A DNA stretch of 15,358 nt from Desulfobacteraceae bacterium (lineage in GTDB: Bacteria; Desulfobacterota; DSM-4660; Desulfatiglandales; Desulfatiglandaceae), in contig CP070700.1 in assembly GCA_020349865.1 (NCBI GenBank), positions 1,820,963 to 1,836,320 of the forward strand. The letters are read 5' to 3'. The notes beneath the pieces are model-generated. The model was not told where the DNA came from, did not search any database, and saw only the letters and a program-made list of their open reading frames with translations. The position numbers and the translations under genes are program-made. Numbering within the stretch: position 1 is the stretch's first letter; each line of letters starts with the position of its first letter. Below, piece by piece: positions 1-6,537 of this stretch.

Positions 1-219
1 CATATCTATAAGCCTGGATCCTGGGGAAGTCATGATGTCTGAAACCACCAGATCGTATGTGAGCATAAGTATAAGCTGACGTGCCTCCTCGAACGTGGTA
101 ATAATGTCGATTCGGCACTCCGGGCATATACCCAAAATCTTTTCCTTTAGGGTCAGGAGTAGATCTGCTTGGCTGTCTACAGCCAACACGTTTTTGTTTT
201 TCATAATTGAATATTTCAT
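1..219 (-). CDS. Response regulator receiver-domain protein, N-terminal part (cut by window edge)
   Basis: Seventy-three codons are readable before the left edge. The protein starts MKYSIMKNKN and continues into a receiver-like fold. A first beta strand ends VLAVDS (single acidic D15, where receivers usually have two), an amphipathic helix follows, and then YDLVVSDIM with D61 as the likely phospho-acceptor. The start is well supported: GGAGGTGAT (223-231) precedes the ATG at good spacing. The C-terminal half, any output domain and the conserved Thr and Lys lie outside the window, so it may be a lone receiver, a transcription factor or part of a hybrid kinase. It lies downstream of, and on the same strand as, the 69-residue CxxC protein, with about 220 bases between them. 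The receiver call rests on pattern only; the fold assignment is fairly secure and the role is unknown. Confidence 0.75.
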   Translation of the reverse strand, partial: MKYSIMKNKNVLAVDSQADLLLTLKEKILGICPECRIDIITTFEEARQLILMLTYDLVVSDIMTSPGSRLIDM

Positions 220-222
220 GAG

Positions 223-231
223 ATCACCTCC
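223..231 (-). promoter_or_regulatory. Strong ribosome binding site of the receiver-domain gene
   Basis: GGAGGTGAT on the minus strand, with its GGAGG core 7 bases before the ATG at 219. It is close to a perfect anti-16S complement and fixes the start of a gene whose body is mostly outside the window. Confidence 0.75.
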
Positions 232-438
232 CCATGCTTCATTTCTATTGCATTATTTTTACATACCTATGAAATGCTTTTGTCGGCTACCGCGTTTCTT
301 GCCAGTTACCTGGTTTCCAAAAAGCTTCCATAGCACCTTCACCTTTGCCCTCTCTCCTTTCCCTTCCTCATCGCCTGGACTCTGAAAACATCCTGAAAGG
401 TAGAGACAATGAAGACGCTCCAACGGCTCTTAGTTTGA

Positions 439-648
439 TTAATCTGACGGTTTTCTTTTAGTGAAGCACACGTCCTGACACCTCTGACATAGGGCAGAGA
501 CATTGTATTCCAGTCGTGCCGACGCATCTCGAAACAGTTTTGCCGGTTTTCCACATCGTATGCAAATACTTTTAGCTTTGGCATTTGCATAATTGGCCCT
601 GTATGTGGTGGCTGAGAAAATCTCCCGCAACTCCAGTGCCTTTGTCAT
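439..648 (-). CDS. Small CxxC/CxxC zinc-ribbon-like protein (69 aa), function unknown
   Basis: I do not recognise a named family. The 69-residue protein has a charged N-terminal segment (MTKALELREIF, then a Y/A/K-rich helix), C29-x2-C32 and C54-x2-C57 with an extra C61, and a basic tail. Two CxxC pairs about 21 residues apart are typical of a small structural zinc site, so it is probably a zinc-ribbon protein in the cytoplasm. Nothing shows whether it binds nucleic acid or a protein. The start is supported by AAGGAGG (656-662) seven bases upstream and by a promoter with a perfect TATAAT. It is transcribed away from the CRP/FNR-type gene, and a receiver-domain gene follows on the same strand. 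That the reading frame is real is likely, given the strong signals and conserved-looking Cys spacing. Confidence 0.72.
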   Translation of the reverse strand: MTKALELREIFSATTYRANYANAKAKSICIRCGKPAKLFRDASARLEYNVSALCQRCQDVCFTKRKPSD

Positions 649-655
649 CTGTTAG

Positions 656-662
656 CCTCCTT
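656..662 (-). promoter_or_regulatory. Ribosome binding site of the 69-aa CxxC protein
   Basis: AAGGAGG on the minus strand, 7 bases before the ATG at 648. It is strong evidence that this short reading frame is translated. Confidence 0.7.
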
Positions 663-691
663 CGTCATCAGAAAAACGGCTTTTTAGTTAC

Positions 692-719
692 ATTATAAGG
701 ATAATGAGAACCTTGTCTG
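692..719 (-). promoter_or_regulatory. Predicted sigma70-type promoter for the 69-aa CxxC gene
   Basis: On the minus strand a perfect TATAAT (692-697) lies 16 bases from CAGACA (714-719), which matches the -35 consensus at four of six positions. Transcription would begin near 685, about 37 bases before the ATG. The -10 box is convincing and the -35 box is weak. Confidence 0.5.
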
Positions 720-806
720 CATCCCCCGACACACGATCACTGTGTGCTAATTAACATTATCAGGACTTCAGGAGCTTTTTGTTCAAATGGCATTAAGGGA
801 ATTGCC

Positions 807-835
807 TTGGCGACTTACAGATTAGATGCTATTAT
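807..835 (+). promoter_or_regulatory. Predicted sigma70-type promoter for the CRP/FNR-type regulator
   Basis: TTGGCG (807-812, four of six) and TATTAT (830-835, five of six) are separated by exactly 17 bases. Transcription would start near 842. That lies inside the longer open frame that begins at 744 and so argues for the ATG at 918 as the true start. Confidence 0.5.
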
Positions 836-905
836 GAAAATCGTGATGCCAGGTGAAGGGGATTCTATTTGGTGTCAAACGACCGGTCTTGCCTACGAAA
901 AATGT

Positions 906-911
906 AGAGGA
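906..911 (+). promoter_or_regulatory. Ribosome binding site that decides the CRP/FNR-type start
   Basis: AGAGGA lies six bases before the ATG at 918. No comparable site precedes the upstream in-frame start at 744. Confidence 0.6.
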
Positions 912-917
912 ATTCAT

Positions 918-1673
918 ATGAATCCGTCACAAATTAGTGAGGAAATCCTCTCGAAGCGCGTGGTTTTTCTCAGAAACGTTGCGCTTTTTGCCGAGATGGG
1001 AGAAGAGGATCTCAAGGTCCTGGCCAAAAATTTCCATTCCCGGAAATACAAAAAAAAAGAAATTATTTTCCACCAGGGAGATGATAGCCATATCTTATAT
1101 GTGGTCATGAAAGGGAAAGTACGCATTTTCAGTATCAGTCCGGCCGGCAATGAAACATCAATTCGCATCTTTTCTACACACGACATGCTTGGCGAATTTG
1201 CTGCGATTGATGGTCAGCCGCGTTCGACCACAGCACAGGCTGTGGATGACTGTGTTTTGTTGGAAATAGGCCAGACAGAGTTTTTGCAGTGTTTCCGTGA
1301 AATGCCAGAGCTGGCAATGGGGCTTGTCAAGCAACTGGTGGAGAAACTCCGTTGGACAACCGCTTACGCAGAATCGATGGCCCAGTACGACACTGCCGGG
1401 CGTCTGCTGCATATCCTTCTGCATTACAATGAGGTGCTTGGTAAAGAGATAGACGCTGGCAAGCGCTATGAATTGGATCTTTCCATGAATCAGGCTGATC
1501 TAGCTTCATTGGTAGGAGCACGCCGGGAATGGGTTAACCGCATCTTACGGGACTGGAGCAAGCGGGGCCTTATTGAATACCGGCACGGCAAAATCACGAT
1601 TCTTGATCTGGTTGCCGTTGAGTTAGAGAGGGACCGAAGCATGGAGCTTTATGCGGGTGACGATGAATGGTAA
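918..1673 (+). CDS. CRP/FNR-family transcriptional regulator
   Basis: A 251-residue regulator with an N-terminal cyclic-nucleotide-binding-type beta barrel (about 20-125), a dimerisation helix (about 128-160) and a C-terminal winged helix (about 165-230, HTH near 189-212). The phosphate-binding-cassette region reads GEFAAIDGQPRSTTAQA (92-108). The Gly-Glu and Arg-Ser that contact cyclic nucleotide in E. coli CRP are present (E93, R102, S103). No N-terminal cysteine cluster is seen, so an FNR-type iron-sulfur sensor is unlikely. The open frame extends back to 744, but the ATG at 918 has AGAGGA (906-911) six bases upstream and a promoter at 807-835, and it gives the usual family length. The gene is transcribed divergently from the CxxC gene. 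Ligand and targets are unknown; cAMP is possible because a cyclase lies in the same window. Confidence 0.92.
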   Translation: MNPSQISEEILSKRVVFLRNVALFAEMGEEDLKVLAKNFHSRKYKKKEIIFHQGDDSHILYVVMKGKVRIFSISPAGNETSIRIFSTHDMLGEFAAIDGQPRSTTAQAVDDCVLLEIGQTEFLQCFREMPELAMGLVKQLVEKLRWTTAYAESMAQYDTAGRLLHILLHYNEVLGKEIDAGKRYELDLSMNQADLASLVGARREWVNRILRDWSKRGLIEYRHGKITILDLVAVELERDRSMELYAGDDEW

Positions 1674-1944
1674 ATTGAGGTCATAAGAGTGCCTTTCTTA
1701 AGTAAGTTAATGAATTATCCCGCAGCAAGCTGCATGGAACTATCAAGCTAAAAGGTAATCACAGATTCATTTTATATGCCACAATGCGCAACTTAACACT
1801 GCCCGCAATATCCGATAGATTTGTTTCAAATGCTTTTAATAGAACATATGATAAAGTGAACTGATCGTGTTTGGGGTTAAGTTTCATATTTGAAAAGGCA
1901 ATTGAGGATCAACACGCAAAAAAGCCATCTGGCAGGTAGCCATA

Positions 1945-2451
1945 ATGAATGATGCCAGGATCATTTGCTCGAAATGCAGTCGAGAAAACGACAAAAATAG
2001 TGTTTGTATCGTTGACGAGAATCCCGTGTGTTTTACCTGTATGTACGGGGATGCAAAACCGTTTGAAATCTATCCTATAGGAAAAGTGACAACCGATCTG
2101 CAACCTCAAGGAACAGATGGTTTCCCTGCTGCTTCAAGAGACATTTCCCGTATTGATCTGCTCCCTTCACAAAAAGAGTTTATGTATAAATTAGAAGAGG
2201 AAAAATCTCTGCTTATAGTCTATTACCTGCATGAGGTGAAGACCCTAAGAACGGTCTTTCACAGACGCTTGGACGGGAAGGAAGTGGGAGTTTTTGCCTC
2301 CCGAACACCAAACAGACTTTCAAAAATTGCTGTTCAAGATGTAAAACTCCTGAAGATAGAAGGTACCAAGCTTTATGTTGAGGGGCTCGACGCGATAGAG
2401 GGAAGCCCTGTCCTTGACATAAAATTAGGCCTCAGTCATCGCAAAGAATAG
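1945..2451 (+). CDS. Zinc-ribbon protein with diverged TrmO/TsaA-like domain
   Basis: A 168-residue protein in two parts. Residues 1-35 hold C8-x2-C11 and C29-x2-C32 (plus C21), a likely zinc ribbon. Residues about 42-161 resemble the TsaA/YaeB family, whose member TrmO uses S-adenosylmethionine to methylate t6A37 in tRNA. Visible family features are FEIYPIGKV at the start, then VGVFASRTPNR, VKLLKIEG and LYVEGLDAIEGSPVLDIK. The usual R-S-P-x-R-P-N-x-I-G stretch, which I recall as the cofactor-binding signature, is changed here to RTPNRLSKIA (120-129). Methyltransferase activity is therefore uncertain. No strong Shine-Dalgarno is seen; GCAGGT at 1932-1937 is the best candidate. The last 20 bases overlap the convergent prmA. 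Assignment to the fold is fairly secure and the enzymatic role is not. Confidence 0.8.
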   Translation: MNDARIICSKCSRENDKNSVCIVDENPVCFTCMYGDAKPFEIYPIGKVTTDLQPQGTDGFPAASRDISRIDLLPSQKEFMYKLEEEKSLLIVYYLHEVKTLRTVFHRRLDGKEVGVFASRTPNRLSKIAVQDVKLLKIEGTKLYVEGLDAIEGSPVLDIKLGLSHRKE

Positions 2452-3367
2452 GGTAGGTTGTAGATTTTTTCTCCTTTTTTGTCATAATCAAGGCGGCCCA
2501 CCTCTTAAGGGTGAGTTGTTGGGAAATGATAAACCCTGTTGTTTTAAAAAACCGCTTCATCTCATTAAGCTGGTTTTCTCCAAAACCGGCGACCACAGCC
2601 AGGCCCGATTCCTCAATATGCTCGGGGATATTTTTCCCTGTCCTTATGAGTGCTGAAGGCACAAGATTGGCCAAGATCAAGTCGTATTTTCCCTGCACAA
2701 TCTCCCAGGAACCCTGCTTGATTTCTATACTTTGGGAGAGGTAGTTCAATAGCACGTTTCTTTCTGCTTCCTGGACAGATTGCTTATCAATTTCAACACC
2801 AAGAACTGTTCTCGCACCCATTTTGATGGCGGCAATGGCAAGGAGACCTGTCCCGCAGCCAAAATCAAGGACCGTCGCGCCTTGCAGTTTCCAGACCCGG
2901 GATGTATCTTTGGCCAGAAGTTCAATGATTCTAAGGCATTGCTGTGTCGAGGGATGTTTGCCAGACCCAAAGGCGTGGTGTGGGTCCAGAATAATCGTCT
3001 TTGAATCTTTTACTCGTGAGGCAGTGGGTCCCCAGGGCTGGATCGTAATGGAGGCAATGGGGTTAAAAGGTTCTGTGAACTGGCGACTTCCTGTGCTGGG
3101 CTCTGAATAGGCGAGATTTCGAACTCGGATCTCAAATCTTGTGTCCAAAGAAAACGAATTTTCCACATTTTTGATGATTCTGCAAACCTCCCGGAGCTTT
3201 TCATCAATTAGGCCATCATACGGCTCCACAAAGGAGATTGTTCCCCACTCCTCCTTGTGGCTGCTCTTTTGTTGGATTTTTTCCATGGCTGGCGAAAAGC
3301 ACCTGAGATCATGGTAAAGCCTTAACAGGGCAAAAAACGGCCCTTCTATGGTAATCTCATACTGCAT
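2432..3367 (-). CDS. prmA: Ribosomal protein L11 methyltransferase (PrmA)
   Basis: A 311-residue SAM-dependent class I methyltransferase that in known bacteria tri-methylates amino and lysine groups of ribosomal protein L11; non-essential in E. coli. The N-terminal part (about 1-85) corresponds to the substrate-recognition region and is poorly conserved. The linker and catalytic start are diagnostic: LDPHHAFGSGKHPST (127-141, family form LDPxxAFGTGxHxTT), motif I LDFGCGTGLLAIAA (167-180), the acidic motif II end VEID (191-194) and ILANLVPSAL (231-240) in the substrate-side position. The length is normal. The start at 3367 has only a weak purine-rich site; a promoter candidate lies at 3440-3469. 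The 3' end overlaps the convergent zinc-ribbon/TrmO-like gene by 20 bases. A related protein-methyltransferase role cannot be excluded, but PrmA is the best reading. Confidence 0.88.
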   Translation of the reverse strand: MQYEITIEGPFFALLRLYHDLRCFSPAMEKIQQKSSHKEEWGTISFVEPYDGLIDEKLREVCRIIKNVENSFSLDTRFEIRVRNLAYSEPSTGSRQFTEPFNPIASITIQPWGPTASRVKDSKTIILDPHHAFGSGKHPSTQQCLRIIELLAKDTSRVWKLQGATVLDFGCGTGLLAIAAIKMGARTVLGVEIDKQSVQEAERNVLLNYLSQSIEIKQGSWEIVQGKYDLILANLVPSALIRTGKNIPEHIEESGLAVVAGFGENQLNEMKRFFKTTGFIISQQLTLKRWAALIMTKKEKKSTTYPILCDD

Positions 3368-3439
3368 GAGCTAATCTCACTCGGAATCTGTTCAGATTTA
3401 GTTCGTCTAAACGAATTTTCAGGGTAATTGCTGCATGCT

Positions 3440-3469
3440 AACATACCCCGTTTCCTTACAAAATGTAAA
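3440..3469 (-). promoter_or_regulatory. Predicted promoter for prmA
   Basis: On the minus strand TTTACA (3464-3469, five of six) and TATGTT (3440-3445, four of six) are 18 bases apart, about 73 bases before the prmA start. The -35 box sits within a short palindrome, TTACA-aaa-TGTAA (3456-3468 on the plus strand), which could be an operator. Confidence 0.4.
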
Positions 3470-3511
3470 AAATACCATCATCCGGTTAGGACATGACACA
3501 TTCCTAACATA

Positions 3512-3689
3512 AACCCAGATTGTGCAGTAGTCTCTTACTGCGACTTGAGAATCCTTGCTGCAACGCTTGTTTCCCGATTTTGCTCCTCGACATATTTATG
3601 AATATGTATTCGTAACAAAATCGCTCCAACTTCACGTTTCGCTATGGTTTTCTGCGCCTCGCTACTGATTCTACTGCACACTCTGGGTT
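3512..3689. repeat. 178-bp imperfect palindromic element (REP/MITE-like)
   Basis: The ends are 19-base inverted repeats with one mismatch (3512-3530 and 3671-3689). The arms remain partly complementary inward. The centre is a clear hairpin: CGATTTTG (3575-3582) pairs with CAAAATCG (3616-3623), and inside it ACATATT (3590-3596) pairs with AATATGT (3601-3607) around TATG. No open frame is present. The structure fits a dispersed intergenic palindromic repeat or a small non-autonomous transposable element, or a long RNA hairpin between prmA and the cyclase operon. No clear target-site duplication is visible. The inverted repeats are seen directly; element class is inference. Confidence 0.65.
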
Positions 3690-3728
3690 AAATGCAAAAT
3701 TAGAATTGCTGGGGTGGAAAAGTTTAAG

Positions 3729-3757
3729 TTGACAAAATTTCTTTAATAAATTATACT
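3729..3757 (+). promoter_or_regulatory. Near-consensus sigma70 promoter of the cyclase operon
   Basis: A perfect TTGACA (3729-3734) is followed after exactly 17 bases by TATACT (3752-3757, five of six). Transcription would start near 3764, leaving a leader of about 73 bases before the ATG at 3837. It is the best promoter in the window. A strong core promoter on a signalling operon suggests that control is by repression or after transcription. Confidence 0.75.
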
Positions 3758-3769
3758 AAAGTGTTTAGT
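3755..3769. promoter_or_regulatory. Inverted repeat over the cyclase -10 box and start site (candidate operator)
   Basis: ACTAAAGTGTTTAGT is a perfect 6-base inverted repeat around a 3-base centre. It overlaps the end of the -10 box and the expected start site, where a bound repressor would block RNA polymerase. In AT-rich DNA a repeat this short can arise by chance, and no binding protein can be named. Confidence 0.35.
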
Positions 3770-3836
3770 AATGAGTCCAACTTAGTTTAGAATTATTGGG
3801 TTTTTCGTTCTCCTTCAAGGATTAGAAGACGATACA

Positions 3837-5504
3837 ATGAATGTCAATAATACTGAGGACAAAACACATCAGCCGGAAAAACCGACCAGCCCTGGGGAGC
3901 AATCTACACAAGGCGATCTCAAAGCTTATCTTGTAAGACGACACGGCAAGGATCGGAGAAGCGGGAAAGACAGAAGGAGTGGCAGTGACAGAAGAGGTGC
4001 GAAGGGCTTTTTCACTGGTAAAGACCGACGGAGTGGCAAGGACCGGAGAAGCGGGCAGGACCGAAGAGGTGGGCAGGATCGAAGGATCGCACGAAAGCTG
4101 AGAATTCCCATCTTTATTAAGCTTGCGAGTTTATCCGCTGTACTTATCTTGGTGGTTATTTCTACCATTAGTTTTTCAATATTGAAAATGCAAAAGGAAC
4201 AATATCTCGGCCAATTAATAAACCTGGGGGAAAGCATGGTTCGCATTGTGGCCAATAATGCCCCCGAAAAACTTTTAGGGGAAGAAGAACTGGCCTTATT
4301 TCAGCTGGTCAAAGATATCGCAGCAAATGAGCAGGTAATATATGTTCTCATTACAGACCAAAAGAACGTTATTAAGGCCCATAGCCATCTCGATAAGGTA
4401 AACAAGACCTATTCGCCCCCGGAGGATGTCCTTCTTTTCAGGGAAATCGATAATGTCAAAGTGAGCACCTTTTTCCTTGGTAGAGAAGAAGTTCTCTTTT
4501 TTGAAGAACCAATAACTTATCAGAAACTCAGGGTTGGGCAGGTACACATAGCCATATCACAGAGAAGGATTTTAGATAATATTCGCGAGGCTAAGACTTT
4601 TATTGTGGTACTCACAGTGTTCATAACGCTCTTGGGGATCGTCTTGAGTCTTGCGCTTAGTATGTATTTTTCACACCCTATCAAGAAACTGGGAGAGAGT
4701 ATCAAGGCATTGGCCATGGATGATTTTGATCATAGGGTAATAGTTAACCGCAATGATGAGCTTGGAGATCTTGGTTCAGCCTTTAACAAAATGGTTGGGG
4801 ATCTGGCGCTGAAGGAAAAAATTAAAGATTCCTTCGGACAATACGTAACACCCGAGATAGTTGATCTTATACTTGAAAACCCTGATAATCAGTGGATGAA
4901 AGGATTAAAGGAGGAAGCAACGGTTCTGTTTGTTGATATAAGGGGCTTTACAACCATAGCGGAAGAAAAAGAACCTGAGACCGTTGTTGAATTGCTCAAT
5001 GATCACTTTACAAGGATAACTGACATCGTGATAAAACGTGGTGGTCATCTAAACAAGTTCGTCGGCGATGAAGTAATGGCAGTTTTCGGTACACCAGCTC
5101 CCAATCCACAACATGCTGAAGCCGCTGTAAGGGCAGCATTGGATATACAGGAAGAAATGGCAAGGCTTGGTAGAGAAAAGGAGATGAGGGATGTATCTTT
5201 TCAGGTCGGCGTCGGTGTAAATTCCGGTGAGATAGTGGCGGGGAATCTTGGTTCACCAAAGCGGATGGAATATACCGTTATTGGAGATAACGTAAATATA
5301 GCAGCAAGGCTCACTTCCATCGCAAAAGGAGGTGAGATTTTGATTAGCAAGCAAACTTACGAATCAATCGAGGAAAATGGCAGACTGAAAGTAGCTGAAA
5401 GGGGCAAGGTGCCCGTCAAAGGGAAAAAGGTAGAGATAATCATTTATAACGTATTGAGCTTTGATGAGGAACAAGGTGAGAAAGACAGCCTGGGTGCGGC
5501 TTAG
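3837..5504 (+). CDS. Membrane-bound class III adenylate cyclase with HAMP and DRR-repeat tail
   Basis: A 555-residue protein expected to make cAMP from ATP. In order: a polar N-terminus (1-35); eight hexads of consensus [KSQ]DRR[SG]G (38-85); a membrane helix (about 90-113); a periplasmic sensor segment (about 114-252) that I do not recognise; a second helix (254-278); a HAMP linker (279-325); and a cyclase domain (about 330-540) introduced by SFGQYVTPEIVD. Catalytic positions look intact: metal aspartates D367 (FVDIRGFT) and D411 (VGDEVMAVFG), purine-reading K407 and T480 (indicating ATP rather than GTP), and N487 and R491 (NVNIAAR) for the transition state. The start is weakly led by AAGGA some 14 bases upstream. 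It is the first gene of a three-gene overlapping operon with two LysM proteins. The repeat tail is the odd feature. Confidence 0.93.
   Translation: MNVNNTEDKTHQPEKPTSPGEQSTQGDLKAYLVRRHGKDRRSGKDRRSGSDRRGAKGFFTGKDRRSGKDRRSGQDRRGGQDRRIARKLRIPIFIKLASLSAVLILVVISTISFSILKMQKEQYLGQLINLGESMVRIVANNAPEKLLGEEELALFQLVKDIAANEQVIYVLITDQKNVIKAHSHLDKVNKTYSPPEDVLLFREIDNVKVSTFFLGREEVLFFEEPITYQKLRVGQVHIAISQRRILDNIREAKTFIVVLTVFITLLGIVLSLALSMYFSHPIKKLGESIKALAMDDFDHRVIVNRNDELGDLGSAFNKMVGDLALKEKIKDSFGQYVTPEIVDLILENPDNQWMKGLKEEATVLFVDIRGFTTIAEEKEPETVVELLNDHFTRITDIVIKRGGHLNKFVGDEVMAVFGTPAPNPQHAEAAVRAALDIQEEMARLGREKEMRDVSFQVGVGVNSGEIVAGNLGSPKRMEYTVIGDNVNIAARLTSIAKGGEILISKQTYESIEENGRLKVAERGKVPVKGKKVEIIIYNVLSFDEEQGEKDSLGAA
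3948..4091 (+). repeat. In-frame tandem 18-bp repeat encoding eight DRR hexads
   Basis: Codons 38-85 of the cyclase form eight consecutive 6-residue units. Seven carry DRR, in the pattern [KSQ]DRR followed by small residues; unit four (KGFFTG) is degenerate. At DNA level the 21-base stretches at 3945-3965 and 4035-4055 differ at one base, which points to repeat expansion. The segment is strongly basic and lies just before the first membrane helix, so it should be cytoplasmic and close to the inner leaflet. Confidence 0.9.
5466..5470 (+). promoter_or_regulatory. Ribosome binding site that decides the LysM deacetylase start
   Basis: GAGGA lies inside the end of the cyclase gene, five bases before a GTG at 5476. 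It favours that GTG over the upstream TTG (5461) and ATG (5464), which lack a comparable site. Confidence 0.55.
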
Positions 5505-6537
5505 ACAGAAATTAAGGGTGATTTTTTTTGCCTCAATGGGGATAGGAATTCTGTTTCAATTATCCTGTACGAATCTGGAAGCGGTACTGAAGAAAGCAGA
5601 AAAGGTGCTGTGGCAAGAAAAAACCTCAGGGCCGCTTCAATTTCAGTCAGACGAATATATTGTCTACAGATTACAACAAGGAGATACCCCTGTTACGCTT
5701 GCAAAAAGATTTTTAGGGGATGGAAAGCGATCATGGGTTATTGAAGACGCCAACGAGGACACCGAATTTAGAGAAAAGCAGGTAGTTATAATCCCCCTGA
5801 AGACAAAGAATAAGGGGGGACTGGTAGTTGACGGCTATCAGGCAGTACCGATTCTATCATACCATCATTTTGCCGAAAATTGTAAATCTCACCTCTGTGT
5901 CCCCGCCCACATTTTTGAACAACATATGGGTTATTTGAAAAAGAACGGCTACAGGGTCATAACAATGAGTGATCTTCTTGGGTTTCTGCAATATCGTCAT
6001 GCCATCCCTAAGAGATCGGTTGTTATTACCATTGATGACGGTTACAGGTCTGCTTATGATATTGCATATCCTGTGCTCAAAAAATATGGTTTTACAGCGA
6101 CACTTCTTATCTACACCGATTACATAGGTGTTTCCAGAAGCTCCATCACCTGGGATCAACTCCGCGAGATGAAGGCCGATGGTTTTGAAGTGGGCTCACA
6201 CACCTTGTCTCATTGTGATCTTACAAAGAGAATACCGGGCGAGCAAGAGCCGGACTATATGGCAAGGATCAAGAGAGAAATCCTTGCCTCCAAACAGGTA
6301 ATCGACGAAGAACTGCAGCAGGATACCATTTGCTTCGCATACCCTTATGGTCGTTATGATGCAACAATATTGAATATTTGTGAACAGGCCGATTATAAGA
6401 TCGGAGTATCTGTAGAGAGGGGAGGGAACGCTTTTTTTGCGGATCCGCTTGTTTTGGACAGAAATCAAATATTGAAAAGCGATATGCATTCCTTCGTCTC
6501 AAACCTGAAAATCTTTAATAAGTTTTCTCTAAAGTGA
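5476..6537 (+). CDS. LysM-domain polysaccharide deacetylase (NodB/CE4 type), exported
   Basis: A predicted secreted or membrane-tethered deacetylase of N-acetylated glycans (peptidoglycan or exopolysaccharide), 353 residues from the GTG at 5476. A basic N-terminus and hydrophobic stretch end at FQLSC; this is a poor lipobox (Gln at -3), so lipidation is uncertain. A LysM domain follows (EYIVYRLQQGDTPVTLAKRF onward, about 60-107), then a NodB domain from about 120. Its catalytic motifs are present: TIDDGYR (metal/base aspartates), SHTLSH (metal histidines) and FAYPYGRYD (active-site groove). The frame stays open to TTG 5461 and ATG 5464, but GAGGA at 5466-5470 favours 5476. It overlaps the cyclase by 29 bases and its TGA overlaps the next GTG, so the three genes are very likely co-translated. 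The substrate cannot be read from sequence. Confidence 0.88.
   Translation: MRKTAWVRLRQKLRVIFFASMGIGILFQLSCTNLEAVLKKAEKVLWQEKTSGPLQFQSDEYIVYRLQQGDTPVTLAKRFLGDGKRSWVIEDANEDTEFREKQVVIIPLKTKNKGGLVVDGYQAVPILSYHHFAENCKSHLCVPAHIFEQHMGYLKKNGYRVITMSDLLGFLQYRHAIPKRSVVITIDDGYRSAYDIAYPVLKKYGFTATLLIYTDYIGVSRSSITWDQLREMKADGFEVGSHTLSHCDLTKRIPGEQEPDYMARIKREILASKQVIDEELQQDTICFAYPYGRYDATILNICEQADYKIGVSVERGGNAFFADPLVLDRNQILKSDMHSFVSNLKIFNKFSLK

Larger units (their letters stand above)
3368..3836. other. Intergenic region between prmA and the cyclase operon
   Basis: This 469-base gap between divergent genes has no credible coding frame. It holds a candidate prmA promoter (3440-3469), the 178-bp palindromic element (3512-3689), a near-consensus promoter for the cyclase operon (3729-3757) with an overlapping inverted repeat, and a leader of about 70 bases. 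Confidence 0.7.

Noticed and set aside
95..385. 96-codon open frame on the plus strand
   Set aside because: It lies over the receiver-domain gene and the following gap on the opposite strand, has no ribosome binding site and shows no recognisable domain.
339..590. 83-codon open frame on the minus strand overlapping the CxxC gene
   Set aside because: It is out of frame with the CxxC gene, which has the strong ribosome binding site, promoter and paired cysteines.
744..917. 58-residue N-terminal extension of the CRP/FNR-type regulator
   Set aside because: The extension has no ribosome binding site, is longer than the family norm, and contains the likely promoter at 807-835.
3948..4091. Short tandem repeat that could be mistaken for a CRISPR array
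   Set aside because: The period is 18 bases with no spacers, and it is in frame inside a coding gene.
3926..4255. 109-codon minus-strand frame with its own repeat pattern (LRSLPLRRSLP-like)
   Set aside because: It is the reverse image of the DRR hexad repeat. The repeat keeps the opposite strand open; the plus-strand cyclase explains it.
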